A DNA stretch of 64,000 nt, taken from Listeria seeligeri serovar 1/2b str. SLCC3954. Lineage in GTDB: Bacteria > Bacillota > Bacilli > Lactobacillales > Listeriaceae. The stretch spans positions 2,356,001 to 2,420,000 of the forward strand of contig NC_013891.1 in the NCBI RefSeq assembly GCF_000027145.1. The letters are read 5' to 3'. Positions 53,227 to 62,112 of this stretch are shown one piece after another. Below the pieces are notes generated by a model, which had not been told where the DNA came from, did no database searches, and saw nothing but the letters and a program-made list of their open reading frames with translations. Position 1 is the first letter of the stretch, and each line of letters starts with the position of its first letter. The position numbers and the translations under genes were made by a program.

Positions 53227-56200
53227 TTACTTCTTGATAACTACATGGTCAAAATTAATTCCTGCTGTATCATCTGCTTCAAAATCAAACACGACTTGGT
53301 TATTACCATCATGTAAGGTTACCGGAACTTCTACTGTAGCCCAAGTATCCCAATCTGCCGTTTTCGGTAATGTGATTTTTTGTTTTTTCCCATTCACATA
53401 AACCGTTCTTGTTGCATCTTCTACACCAGCGCTATAGCGAACTTCCATCGTATAATCGGAAGCACCATCTACTGCATCAATATCAAACTCAACCGCTTCT
53501 TTTTCTTGGTCAAAGCTTGCTACAAATCCTGTACCAGTGAATCCAGCGTGGTCATTTCCAGTTGTTACATTTGTTAAGTTACCGAATTCCGCTTCATATG
53601 GCGCATGGTTTGTTCCATTCATCACAATAGTTTGCGCACTTGCTTTTGCTTCAGCTTTTACATAAGTTAGGTTTTGAACGGAATCATAGTAATAGCCTGT
53701 TGCAGCTTCATTAAAGGCATCAAGCGTATCTGTTTTCGCTACTTCTGTTCCATCAATCGTAACGTCTGTTGGTTCTGTACTGAATACTTGCATAGTAGTT
53801 TCGTCTGCCATTGCTGGAAGATCCACAGTTACTTTTTCATTAGCAAAATCTTCTGAAACACTAATATCGCGCATTTCTCCACCGTTTACATCATCATAGA
53901 AACTATATTTGCTATCTCCTGATGGATAAACTCGGAAAGTTAGGTTTTCATATGCATCTAAGTCATTTCCAACATTTTGACCAATTTGGTAACCATCAGT
54001 CATGTTCATCGGAATGATTGCTCCTGCTTTTACAAAGACAGGAAGGGTATCTACATCTGCATAATAAGAAATTGTTTCGCCACCAGGATGGATTCCGCCG
54101 TTCCATAAATCAACCCATTCTCCTTCTGGTAAATAAACTTCTTTTTCTGTTTGACCTTCTTGAACAATCGGTGCTACTAATAAATCATCACCAAACATAT
54201 ATTGTTCATCTAAGCCATGCGTATTAACATCATCTGGATAATCCATTGCCATTTGACGCATCATTGATTTTCCATTATCAGCAGTATCTTTAGCCGCTGT
54301 ATAAATGTATGGTAGTAAATTCATTCTTGTATATAAATATTTTTGGAACGTTGGTAAAATTGTTTCGTCACCTGTTCTAGCTACTGCGTTCCAAGGTGAG
54401 CGTTCTTCACTTGGCGATGGATCTGATTTTTCCGAGTGGAACTGCATAATCGGTGCAAATGCTGCCATTGCTGTTGCACGTTTATAAAGTTCGGACGTCG
54501 GATAATCTCCCGTAAATCCAGCCATATCCCAAGCCCAATAAGAAACACCTGATGTGGAAGCGCTAAGTCCTGCTTTTACAGATGATTGGAATGATTCAAA
54601 AGTAGAAGTTTGATCTCCTGACCAGTAAATTCCTGATTTTTGAGCTCCTGAAGTTCCAGAACGACTGAATGAAACTGCTTCCGGATTAATGCTTTTCGCA
54701 AAATCAAAATAGCTAGAAACATAATCACTTGGATAACGGTTTCTCATTTCTTGTCCATTTTCACCGTTAGAGAAAGTTGTATCACGTCCCCAGACCATTT
54801 CTCCACCATCTGTTTTAAATCCGTCAATACCAACATCTGTTAATAAGTATTCACGTTGCGACGTCCACCAATCTACTGCTTCTTCATTAGTGAAGTCTAG
54901 TAATATCCCATTTCCAAACCATTGTGACGCTGGAACACGATATGGTGCTCCTGTCCCGTCATCTGCTCCGTACCCTTGACTTATCATGTATTCTTCATCA
55001 TTATCTCGTTGTTCGTAAACAGTACCATCATCTTTTAGTACTGGCACTTGCCATAAAACGATATTCATTCCTGCATCATGAACACTGTCCACCATTGTTT
55101 TTGGATCTGTCCATTTTCCGTTAAAAGTAAAATCGTCATAGCCAAATGCTTCCCCGTCTTTTTTAGCTGTGTAGGTTGCATCATTCCAGATATAGTACGT
55201 TTCTTCATCACTCCACTGCTCTAATACAAATCCAGTAGCTGGAATTTCGTTTTCTTCTGCATTAGCTAGTGCTGTACTAACATCTGAATCTCTGTCCCAC
55301 TCATTTGCTGACATCCAAAGACCAAAAGCCCATTTCGGTAGCAAAGTGGTTTTCCCAGTTATATCTGTATAATTATTCACAATATCATTTTGATCTTTCC
55401 CGCTAATAACATAATAGTCTAGCATCGTAGTCATATCTCCATCATTGTCCAAAACAAAACTATATTTATCTTCTACTTTAGAAGCCATTTGGAACTGTGA
55501 ATGGAAATCCGAATTAACGTACATACCATATTTATTAGCACTTACAAAGAATGGTACTGCTAAATAAGTTCTTTCTGCTTGAGCTTGATCTTGATATTCA
55601 TTATAGACATATGTTTCTACATCTTTTCCGCGTTGGTTAATTGTGTCATAACGTTCACCAAAACCATAAAACGCTTCATCGCTTGGTGTTACAAAATTAT
55701 TTTGATATTGGTTAATAACGTTTTTACCATCTGTTAACCAACCTAAACTATTTGCTGTTGTATATTCACTTGTAAGTAAAGTTCCATCTGCTTGATAAAC
55801 TTCCATCCGATATGGTGATTTTTGGATTTCTACTCGTAAATCTTCTGTTGTAATCGTTACTTCATCTGCACCATCTTCTACAGTGTAACCTGATTTACCT
55901 GCATGCCCTGTTTCCTTACCTGTTGGGGAAAGTTCCATCCGTAGCGTATCTAAATCTTCAAAAGATACATATAACTTCGGTGTGAAATCTCCTGCAGTAG
56001 CCGTCATATTCAATGTAATAGAATCGCCATTATCCTCGACACTACTTACGTTCTCAACATATTCCCAGTCTGTTACATAAAAAGTAAACGGACCACTTTC
56101 ATGGGTTGCCCCGCCGTTAGAAGAACCTTTTGTTGTGTAAGTAATCTCATCGCCTTTTTCAAATTTCCCTAAATCTGCTTTCCAATAAGTATTGTTGCCG

Positions 56201-56502
56201 CTATTATAATCATAGCTTGCTGTTACATTTTCTTGTGCTACTCCATTTTTAGTCCATTCCACCCAGACATTATCCCCGTCTTCAATTGGCCAGGTAGTAA
56301 TATTCAGAGTCACGTCTTCCCCAGCTTTTGGATCTCTTGGTGAACGTTCTGTCGGTTGAACAGAATATAAATCATCATCTCCATATGGCGAGTGATATTC
56401 ACCTTCCATCGCAAAAACGTTCGTTCCAAATCCACTTAAACAACTAATAATAAGTATCCCTAGAACAAAAACCAAACTAGCTTTTCTCGTCTTCCGCTTC
56501 AT
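53227..56502 (-). CDS. secreted GH31 enzyme, CtsY-like cycloalternan-forming isomaltosyltransferase candidate
   Basis: 1091-aa secreted GH31 protein: signal peptide (about residues 1-31), an N-terminal Ig/CBM-like domain (about 55-150), GH31 N-domain and barrel with nucleophile Asp565 (GFKTDGGEM) and acid/base Asp630 (YWSGDQTS). The C-terminal domain is CBM35-like (about 965-1091; YEAEFGNLTNV...INFDHVVIKK). Length and layout match the Bacillus isomaltosyltransferase CtsY (1093 aa). A Listeria homologue (Lmo2446) was reported as a cycloalternan-forming enzyme. First gene of the operon, with GGGAGG Shine-Dalgarno. Confidence 0.9.
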   Translation of the reverse strand: MKRKTRKASLVFVLGILIISCLSGFGTNVFAMEGEYHSPYGDDDLYSVQPTERSPRDPKAGEDVTLNITTWPIEDGDNVWVEWTKNGVAQENVTASYDYNSGNNTYWKADLGKFEKGDEITYTTKGSSNGGATHESGPFTFYVTDWEYVENVSSVEDNGDSITLNMTATAGDFTPKLYVSFEDLDTLRMELSPTGKETGHAGKSGYTVEDGADEVTITTEDLRVEIQKSPYRMEVYQADGTLLTSEYTTANSLGWLTDGKNVINQYQNNFVTPSDEAFYGFGERYDTINQRGKDVETYVYNEYQDQAQAERTYLAVPFFVSANKYGMYVNSDFHSQFQMASKVEDKYSFVLDNDGDMTTMLDYYVISGKDQNDIVNNYTDITGKTTLLPKWAFGLWMSANEWDRDSDVSTALANAEENEIPATGFVLEQWSDEETYYIWNDATYTAKKDGEAFGYDDFTFNGKWTDPKTMVDSVHDAGMNIVLWQVPVLKDDGTVYEQRDNDEEYMISQGYGADDGTGAPYRVPASQWFGNGILLDFTNEEAVDWWTSQREYLLTDVGIDGFKTDGGEMVWGRDTTFSNGENGQEMRNRYPSDYVSSYFDFAKSINPEAVSFSRSGTSGAQKSGIYWSGDQTSTFESFQSSVKAGLSASTSGVSYWAWDMAGFTGDYPTSELYKRATAMAAFAPIMQFHSEKSDPSPSEERSPWNAVARTGDETILPTFQKYLYTRMNLLPYIYTAAKDTADNGKSMMRQMAMDYPDDVNTHGLDEQYMFGDDLLVAPIVQEGQTEKEVYLPEGEWVDLWNGGIHPGGETISYYADVDTLPVFVKAGAIIPMNMTDGYQIGQNVGNDLDAYENLTFRVYPSGDSKYSFYDDVNGGEMRDISVSEDFANEKVTVDLPAMADETTMQVFSTEPTDVTIDGTEVAKTDTLDAFNEAATGYYYDSVQNLTYVKAEAKASAQTIVMNGTNHAPYEAEFGNLTNVTTGNDHAGFTGTGFVASFDQEKEAVEFDIDAVDGASDYTMEVRYSAGVEDATRTVYVNGKKQKITLPKTADWDTWATVEVPVTLHDGNNQVVFDFEADDTAGINFDHVVIKK

Positions 56503-56596
56503 CTCACTTTCCTCCCTTAAGTCACCTTTTTCCTAAAAAAGTACTACTTTCGATACAATGTTTTGCAAAATTGTTAATTTTAGAATAGTCGTATTG

Positions 56597-56610
56597 TGCA
56601 AGCGCTCACA
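56597..56610. promoter_or_regulatory. cre-like site (CcpA)
   Basis: TGCAAGCGCTCACA against TGAAARCGYTTTCA: 11 of 14 positions match, including the central AAGCGCT. It lies upstream of the GH31 operon and fits catabolite repression of a polysaccharide-use locus. Confidence 0.6.
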
Positions 56611-56667
56611 TAGTGTTATAATTTTCACAGATACACTACAAATATTCATATTAACCCCTAATTATTA

Positions 56668-56691
56668 CGCAAACCAAATTTTTGGTTTGCG
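56668..56691. promoter_or_regulatory. perfect palindrome, probable operator
   Basis: CGCAAACCAAA-TT-TTTGGTTTGCG, two perfect 11-bp arms around a 2-bp centre. There is no adjacent T run, so it is not a terminator. A GCAAACC half-site recurs at 56713-56719. Probable binding site of the divergent regulator or of a LacI-type protein. Confidence 0.65.
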
Positions 56692-56854
56692 CCAACCAGA
56701 AGAACTTGCAAAGCAAACCTAGAATATCCAGTTAATACTTGTTAAAAAAGTTAACATGTTTTTTCCCTCCTTTTTTAGCTATACAAAAAGTCTATCTTAG
56801 AAACACTACATAAAATTAAAATACATCAAATTTGAACAAAAGGGGTTGTGTTTT

Positions 56855-57766
56855 ATGCAAAATGTTGGTGATACGTTAAAATTCATTCGTAAAAGTAAAG
56901 GTCTAACGCAAAAAGAAGCTTGCACAGAAGCATTAAGTCGTTCTAATTACCAAAAGATTGAGAACAATAAAATCGTGCCTAGTATGGACCGTTTTATCCA
57001 AATCTTACTTAATTTCAATATGACACTTCAAGAATTTGAGTTTGTTAAGCATGGTTTTACTCCTTCTGCAAAAGAAAATATTCTTTATTTATACTCTAAA
57101 ATTCTCACTTCTTCAGAAACAGATATTTTAGCTGATGTTATTTCCAAGTGTGATGATTACTTAAAAGAGCAACCTACTGATATTTTCATTTCAGATGTGA
57201 AAGCTTCTCTTGAAGGGATTTTAATTGCTGAAAGAGAGCATGATTTCAAGCTTGCTAGACAAAAAGTCGCTTACATTTGGGATAGGCTATCTAAATCTGA
57301 TGAATTATTTTGGAATGATATTATGATTCTAAGAAATATTTTCTTTATTTTTGAAAATGAAACCGCTCAACATATTGTTAATCGGCTTATTGTCCAACTT
57401 AAGAAGTATCGTTATTTATATCCAACACTTTCTATTGAAATCTCACTTCATATCAACCGAGCAACTTATTTAATTTTAGATGAAAAATACGAACTTGCCT
57501 TGCATTATATCGAAAAATCGATTAAAATTTCCAAACAAAATCATTATTTTCTCCAATACTGTATGGTGATTGCTAAAAAAGGAATTGTGCTATACAAATT
57601 AGGTGAAAAACAAGCTGGTAAAGAATTTATGCAACGAGCACTTCGAGTTGCCAAAGTACTAGAAGATGAAAACATTTTAAAAGGGATTAAAGGTGAAATA
57701 AATTATTTTCTGCAAGATGATATCGAACAACTTTCACTTGATGAATCTGCTAAAATTAATCTATAA
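56855..57766 (+). CDS. Rgg/PlcR-like HTH regulator with TPR-type C-terminal domain
   Basis: 303-aa regulator with an N-terminal Xre-type helix-turn-helix (VGDTLKFIRKSKGLTQKEACTEALSRSNYQKIENN, about residues 3-37) and an all-helical C-terminal region (about 70-290) of Rgg/MutR/PlcR type, the class that often senses short peptides. It is divergent from the GH31 operon and likely controls it. The start is ATG 56855 with AAAAGGGG; the in-frame TTG at 56846 is too close. No pheromone peptide gene was found beside it, so it may sense something else. Confidence 0.87.
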   Translation: MQNVGDTLKFIRKSKGLTQKEACTEALSRSNYQKIENNKIVPSMDRFIQILLNFNMTLQEFEFVKHGFTPSAKENILYLYSKILTSSETDILADVISKCDDYLKEQPTDIFISDVKASLEGILIAEREHDFKLARQKVAYIWDRLSKSDELFWNDIMILRNIFFIFENETAQHIVNRLIVQLKKYRYLYPTLSIEISLHINRATYLILDEKYELALHYIEKSIKISKQNHYFLQYCMVIAKKGIVLYKLGEKQAGKEFMQRALRVAKVLEDENILKGIKGEINYFLQDDIEQLSLDESAKINL

Positions 57767-57827
57767 AAAAAGCCCAAATCTAGTTTATCCAACTGAATAA
57801 GTTGAATAACTAGATTTGGGTTTTTAT
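57766..57827. terminator. bidirectional intrinsic terminator
   Basis: Perfect 13-bp stem CCCAAATCTAGTT/AACTAGATTTGGG, flanked by A7 and T5. Shared by the regulator gene and smpB. Confidence 0.93.
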
Positions 57828-58288
57828 TGTTGGCGTTCTTTGAAAGCACGCTCAATATCACGTTTTGCTTCTTTTTGTTTTAAGTCTTGGCGTTTATCAT
57901 ATTTCTTTTTACCTCTAGCTACACCGATCAATACTTTTGCGTAACCATCTTTAATATACATTTTTAGCGGGACGATGGAATAACCGGACTCTTTTGTTTC
58001 TCCAATTAAACGACTGATTTGTTTTTTATGAAGAAGTAATTTGCGTGTTCTTAGTGGGTCGTGATTGTAACGGTTTCCTTGTTCGTATGGGCTAATGTGC
58101 ATATTGTGTAAGAAAATTTCCCCTTTATCAATACGTGCATAGGAATCTTTTAAGTTTACCCGTGCATTTCTAACGGATTTAATTTCAGTACCTTGCAGGA
58201 CAATGCCAGCCTCAAAAGTTTCTTCAATTGCGTAATCGTGGCGCGCTTTTTTATTTTGCGCGACTAGCTTACCATCACCTTTTGGCAT
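57824..58288 (-). CDS. smpB: tmRNA-binding protein SmpB
   Basis: 154-aa RNA-binding protein that loads tmRNA on stalled ribosomes. Characteristic are the N-terminal [40 protein letters not shown] and the basic C-terminal tail ([27 protein letters not shown]). It lies 15 bp downstream of rnr, the usual rnr-smpB order. Confidence 0.98.
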
Positions 58289-58303
58289 AACTCCCCATCC
58301 TTT

Positions 58304-60685
58304 CTAGTGACGTTTTTTCTTTTTCGGGCTTTCTTTTGCTACACCTTGGTAAAAAGGTTTTTTCTTCTTTTTCTTTTTCGGTTTTGTATACCATTCGTCT
58401 TCTTTACGTTCTGCTTTCGGTTTCGCTTCTTCTGTGCTACCATTTCTGCGCTTTTTGCGATTGTTTTTAGGATTACTCTTATAGTTTCTCGTTTTATCAA
58501 TCGGTTTTTCTCGTTGGCGTTTTTGCTTATCGCTCACTGGACCTGGCTTGCCTTCACTGCGAAGCGCAAAATCAATTTCACGTGCATCAACATCTACTTT
58601 TGTTACTTCTACTTCCACTTCATCACCAATGCGATAAATTTGGCCAGTTCTTTCGCCAATCATTGCTAGTTGGTTTTGGTGGAATTTGAAATAATCACCT
58701 TTCATCGCACTAACATGGACTAACCCTTCAATCGTTGTCGGTAGTTCAATAAATAAGCCAAAGTTCGTCACGGAACTAATGATACCAATAAAACGTTCCC
58801 CAACTTTGTCGACCATGAATTCCGTTTTCTTAAGTTCATCCGTTTCGCGTTCTGCTTCTACTGCACGGCGCTCCATTTTCGAGCTATGTTCAGCAATCTC
58901 AGGAAGCTCCTCAGCGCGTTTTTCGAGCGTTTCCGGACGAACATCCCCTTTAATCAAATACTCTCTAATTAGCCTGTGGACAATTAAATCCGGGTAACGT
59001 CTGATTGGTGATGTAAAATGTGTATAAAAGTCTGTTGATAGACCAAAATGTCCAGCGCTAACTGTATCATACTTCGCTTGTTGCATAGAACGTAGCATTA
59101 CAGTTGAAACGACCATTTCTTCCGGTTTACCTTTTACTTCTTCTAACACTTGTTGTAAGGCTGCGGGATGAATATCATTTGCTGTACCTTTGACAATTAG
59201 TCCAAAATTAGTAATAAATTCAAAGAAACGCGCTAATTTATCTTCTTTTGGATCTTCATGAATACGATAAATAAATGGTACATCCATCCAGTGGAAATGT
59301 TCTGCAACTGTTTCATTCGCTGCAAGCATAAATTCTTCAATCAAATGCTCCCCTGCTGAACGTTCGCGCATCACAACTGCTTCTGGATGGCCTTCTTCAT
59401 CAACTACTACACGAGCTTCTTTAAAATCAAAATCAATAGCACCACGTTTTTCACGTTTTGCTCGAAGTGTTTCAGCTAAATTTTGCATTGCTTCAAGCAT
59501 TGGAACGATTGGGGCATATTTTTCTCGCAACGCTTCATCTTTTTCAACTAAAATATCATTTACATCTGTATAAGTCATTCTTTCAGTTGTTTTGATGATG
59601 CTTTCAAAAATTTCATGATTGACTACATGACCATCTTGATCAATTTCCATTTCACAACTCATTGTAAAACGGTCTACTTGCGGATTAAGCGAGCAAATCC
59701 CATTAGATAACTTATGTGGTAGCATTGGGATTACGCGATCAACTAAATATACACTAGTTCCACGATCTTGCGCTTCGATATCAAGCGGCGAACCTTCTGT
59801 TACATAGTGCGTTACATCCGCAATATGTACGCCAAGTTTCCAGTTACCATTCGGCAATTGGCTTACTGTTACCGCGTCGTCTAAATCTTTGGCATCTGCC
59901 CCATCAATCGTAATAATCATTTGATCACGTAAATCACGGCGATTACCAATATCCGATGCGTCAACTACATCTGGCGCTTTGCTTACTTGTTCCATCACTT
60001 CTTCCGGGAATCCGATAGAAATGCCATGTTTATGAATAATCGATAAAATATCCACACCAGGGTCATTCCGGTGTCCGATAATTGACTTCACAACACCTCT
60101 AGCACGAGCATGTCCGGTCGCATATTCAGTTAATTCGACGATGACTTTATGACCATCTACTGGTTTTAAACCATCTTCTAAATCAATTTCCACTTCTCCA
60201 AATAGGCGCTTATCATCAGGCATGACAATTGGCGTGCCAGCTAAATCTTCCATATAAGTTCCAACAATTTGCGTGGTTTTTCGCTCGACGATTTTCTTAA
60301 TTGTACCTTCTGCTAGATTATCACTCTTACGTTTCGTGATAGTCGCAAAAACCAAGTCCCCATTCATTGCATCTTTTACTTCATTCGGCGGGATAAAAAT
60401 ATCATCTAATTCTTTCTCTTCCGGGAGAACAAAGCCAAAGCCACGTTCATGAGCTCGAAATGTCCCTTTTACTAAATCCATTTTTTCTGGTAGTGCATAT
60501 CGATTCTTCCTTGAGCGGACAATAGTTCCGGAATCTTCCAGTTTTACCAAGGACTTAACCATTAATTTAAAATCATCTGCATTATTTAAGGCGATTTCTA
60601 TTTCTAAATCTTCTAACGCAAATGTCTTATTCGGCGCTGAAGTTAGTAAGTTCATAATTTTTTCTTCCATTTGTTTTTGTTCCAC
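58304..60685 (-). CDS. rnr: ribonuclease R
   Basis: 793-aa 3'-5' exoribonuclease. It has an N-terminal HTH, two cold-shock domains (about residues 65-230), the RNB catalytic domain (about 255-580, with [15 protein letters not shown]), an S1 domain (about 630-710) and a very Lys/Arg-rich tail (about 715-793). It degrades structured RNA, including non-stop mRNAs released by tmRNA. The start is GTG at 60685 with AGGAGGG. It is upstream of smpB in the same unit. Confidence 0.98.
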   Translation of the reverse strand: MEQKQMEEKIMNLLTSAPNKTFALEDLEIEIALNNADDFKLMVKSLVKLEDSGTIVRSRKNRYALPEKMDLVKGTFRAHERGFGFVLPEEKELDDIFIPPNEVKDAMNGDLVFATITKRKSDNLAEGTIKKIVERKTTQIVGTYMEDLAGTPIVMPDDKRLFGEVEIDLEDGLKPVDGHKVIVELTEYATGHARARGVVKSIIGHRNDPGVDILSIIHKHGISIGFPEEVMEQVSKAPDVVDASDIGNRRDLRDQMIITIDGADAKDLDDAVTVSQLPNGNWKLGVHIADVTHYVTEGSPLDIEAQDRGTSVYLVDRVIPMLPHKLSNGICSLNPQVDRFTMSCEMEIDQDGHVVNHEIFESIIKTTERMTYTDVNDILVEKDEALREKYAPIVPMLEAMQNLAETLRAKREKRGAIDFDFKEARVVVDEEGHPEAVVMRERSAGEHLIEEFMLAANETVAEHFHWMDVPFIYRIHEDPKEDKLARFFEFITNFGLIVKGTANDIHPAALQQVLEEVKGKPEEMVVSTVMLRSMQQAKYDTVSAGHFGLSTDFYTHFTSPIRRYPDLIVHRLIREYLIKGDVRPETLEKRAEELPEIAEHSSKMERRAVEAERETDELKKTEFMVDKVGERFIGIISSVTNFGLFIELPTTIEGLVHVSAMKGDYFKFHQNQLAMIGERTGQIYRIGDEVEVEVTKVDVDAREIDFALRSEGKPGPVSDKQKRQREKPIDKTRNYKSNPKNNRKKRRNGSTEEAKPKAERKEDEWYTKPKKKKKKKPFYQGVAKESPKKKKRH

Positions 60686-60718
60686 TTCTGTCCCTCCTCT
60701 CTCTGTTTAAAAAATTGT

Positions 60719-61465
60719 TTATTCTTGCCAGTCTAGACCATCTAAAAAGGTCAAAATTGCTTGATTTACTTCTTTTCGTTCTTTGTCTAATGTTATTACA
60801 TGACCAGAATTTTTAAACCAATGTAATTCTTTTTTTGTTGACTCTACTGTATCATAAATCAACTGCGCTCCGCTTACATCAACCATATCATCTTTTTCTC
60901 CTTGGACAACCATGATTGGAGCATAAATCATATCAATTTCAGCAGCCACGCCATTTATTTCTTCTTTTAACTTGGCGATTGTATTCATTGGTGCGTCAGC
61001 GTAAGCCAACATTTCACTTTCAATTTGTTCAGGATTTTTACCTTCTAATTTCTTATAATTGCGAACGTAATCTAAAAAGCCTTGGATTATCGGGGAGGAG
61101 CTATCCATTCTTGTTGGAGTGCTCATGGCTATAATTCCCTTTAACGGCTTAGAAAAACCTAATTTTAATGAAAAAAGTGCCCCTAGTGAAAGTCCTGCAA
61201 CAGCTATTTCATTATAGCCAAGTGACTTTAAATGGTCGTATGCTGCAAGAACGTCTTCCCACCAGTCTTTGGGTCCTGTTTGTAATAATAAATCTGGTGA
61301 TACGCCGTGCCCCCTATATTGAGGCGCATAGCATGTATAATTATTTTCTTGTAAAAACCTACCTAGAATTCTCACATCCGCTGAGCTACCTGTAAACCCG
61401 TGTAGAAGTAATACTGCTCGTGGACCTTTTTCGAATAAAAATGGTTGTGGTGGTGTTATTTTCAT
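60719..61465 (-). CDS. carboxylesterase, EstA/Est30 type
   Basis: 248-aa alpha/beta hydrolase. The nucleophile serine is in VAGLSLGALFSL, the acid in GEKDDMVDV and the catalytic His in NSGHVITLD. HGFTGSSADVR forms the oxyanion region. It is homologous to Geobacillus Est30, whose gene also sits beside secG and rnr. It is 33 bp upstream of rnr and probably co-transcribed. A paralogue with a changed nucleophile lies at 62113. Confidence 0.95.
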   Translation of the reverse strand: MKITPPQPFLFEKGPRAVLLLHGFTGSSADVRILGRFLQENNYTCYAPQYRGHGVSPDLLLQTGPKDWWEDVLAAYDHLKSLGYNEIAVAGLSLGALFSLKLGFSKPLKGIIAMSTPTRMDSSSPIIQGFLDYVRNYKKLEGKNPEQIESEMLAYADAPMNTIAKLKEEINGVAAEIDMIYAPIMVVQGEKDDMVDVSGAQLIYDTVESTKKELHWFKNSGHVITLDKERKEVNQAILTFLDGLDWQE

Positions 61466-61540
61466 AGTAACTATCGCTCCTTGATTCTTTTTGGAGTTTT
61501 GTCGTGTTAGTTATTGAATAGTTTTGATTCTTTAAATTTC

Positions 61541-61714
61541 ATTTGGTGGATACTTCTGCCTCTTATGGAAACAACGCTCCACTTTGTTACGCCTTGTATT
61601 GGAGTTCTTTGGTAGCTGATTGTTTTTAGTTTCTTGGGTTTTCTTTATTTGGTGGATACTTCCGCTTCTTTTGGAAACAACGCTCCACTTCGTTACGCCT
61701 TGTATTGGAGTTCT
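61541..61714. repeat. two-copy direct repeat, 106-bp spacing
   Basis: Copies of about 68 bp start at 61541 and 61647 and differ at only a few positions. The core reads, on the minus strand, CGTAACGAAGTGGAGCGTT. The spacing equals that of the array at 12263, and the core resembles that array's CGAAGCAAAGCG loop. Confidence 0.85.
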
Positions 61715-61749
61715 AGGGAAGCAGTGGACGCTTCCTGAGAACTCCAATA
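61704..61749. repeat. long imperfect inverted repeat
   Basis: ATTGGAGTTCT pairs with AGAACTCCAAT, and inner GGAAGC with GCTTCC, around a 7-nt loop. No T run follows on either strand, so it is not a simple terminator. Confidence 0.75.
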
Positions 61750-61782
61750 AAAAACCACCTAAATTTTCATTCAGGTGGTTAA
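61748..61782 (-). terminator. intrinsic terminator of secG
   Basis: Stem AACCACCT/AGGTGGTT followed on the minus strand by TTTTTTATT. Confidence 0.85.
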
Positions 61783-61789
61783 CATCTCG

Positions 61790-62023
61790 TTACTGTACAA
61801 AGTATGCCAGTGCAATTAGTATTACGAAGAAAACAACGGATAGAACGATGGTTGTACGGTGTAAAATAAGTTCTAGTCCTCTTGCTTTTTGCTTACCGAA
61901 TAATTGCTCAGCTCCACCAGAGATGGCACCGGATAAGCCAGCACTTTTACCTGGTTGAAGTATAATCACTGTGATTAACAGTACTGATACGATGATGAGT
62001 AAGACCGTTAAAACTGTACTCAT
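61790..62023 (-). CDS. secG: preprotein translocase subunit SecG
   Basis: 77-aa SecYEG accessory subunit with two transmembrane helices (about residues 3-25 and 52-75). The linker [27 protein letters not shown] is diagnostic. The Shine-Dalgarno AGGAGGAA precedes the ATG. It ends in its own terminator. Confidence 0.97.
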   Translation of the reverse strand: MSTVLTVLLIIVSVLLITVIILQPGKSAGLSGAISGGAEQLFGKQKARGLELILHRTTIVLSVVFFVILIALAYFVQ

Positions 62024-62112
62024 TGTTCTTTCCTCCTAAAACCGCCCAATTTGACTAAGGTTAATTTTACCATATTTGAGATTATACGTAAAGTCTTGTT
62101 TCGATACAATCA

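Larger units (their letters stand above)
56503..56854. other. 352-bp divergent control region of the GH31 locus
   Basis: Gene-free region between the GH31 operon (leftward) and its regulator-like gene (rightward). It holds a cre-like site (56597-56610), a 24-bp palindrome (56668-56691), a further GCAAACC half-site (56713-56719) and a TGTTAA/TTAACA dyad (56740-56756). A minus-strand TATAAC near 56618 is a possible -10 for the GH31 operon. No supported peptide gene was found. Confidence 0.65.
61466..61789. other. 324-bp intergenic region with repeats
   Basis: Gene-free stretch between secG and the esterase gene. It holds a two-copy degenerate repeat with 106-bp spacing (61541-61714), a long imperfect hairpin (61704-61749) and the secG terminator (61748-61782). 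Confidence 0.8.

Noticed and set aside
56558-56722. 54-codon plus-strand frame between the GH31 operon and the regulator, as a peptide pheromone gene
   Set aside because: There is no Shine-Dalgarno sequence. The frame crosses the cre-like site and the palindrome, and it lacks the signal-like N-terminus expected for an exported pheromone.
61532-61747. 71-aa minus-strand frame over the secG-side repeats
   Set aside because: The two repeat copies are translated in different frames, and no ribosome-binding site precedes the start. It is a by-product of repeats and the hairpin.
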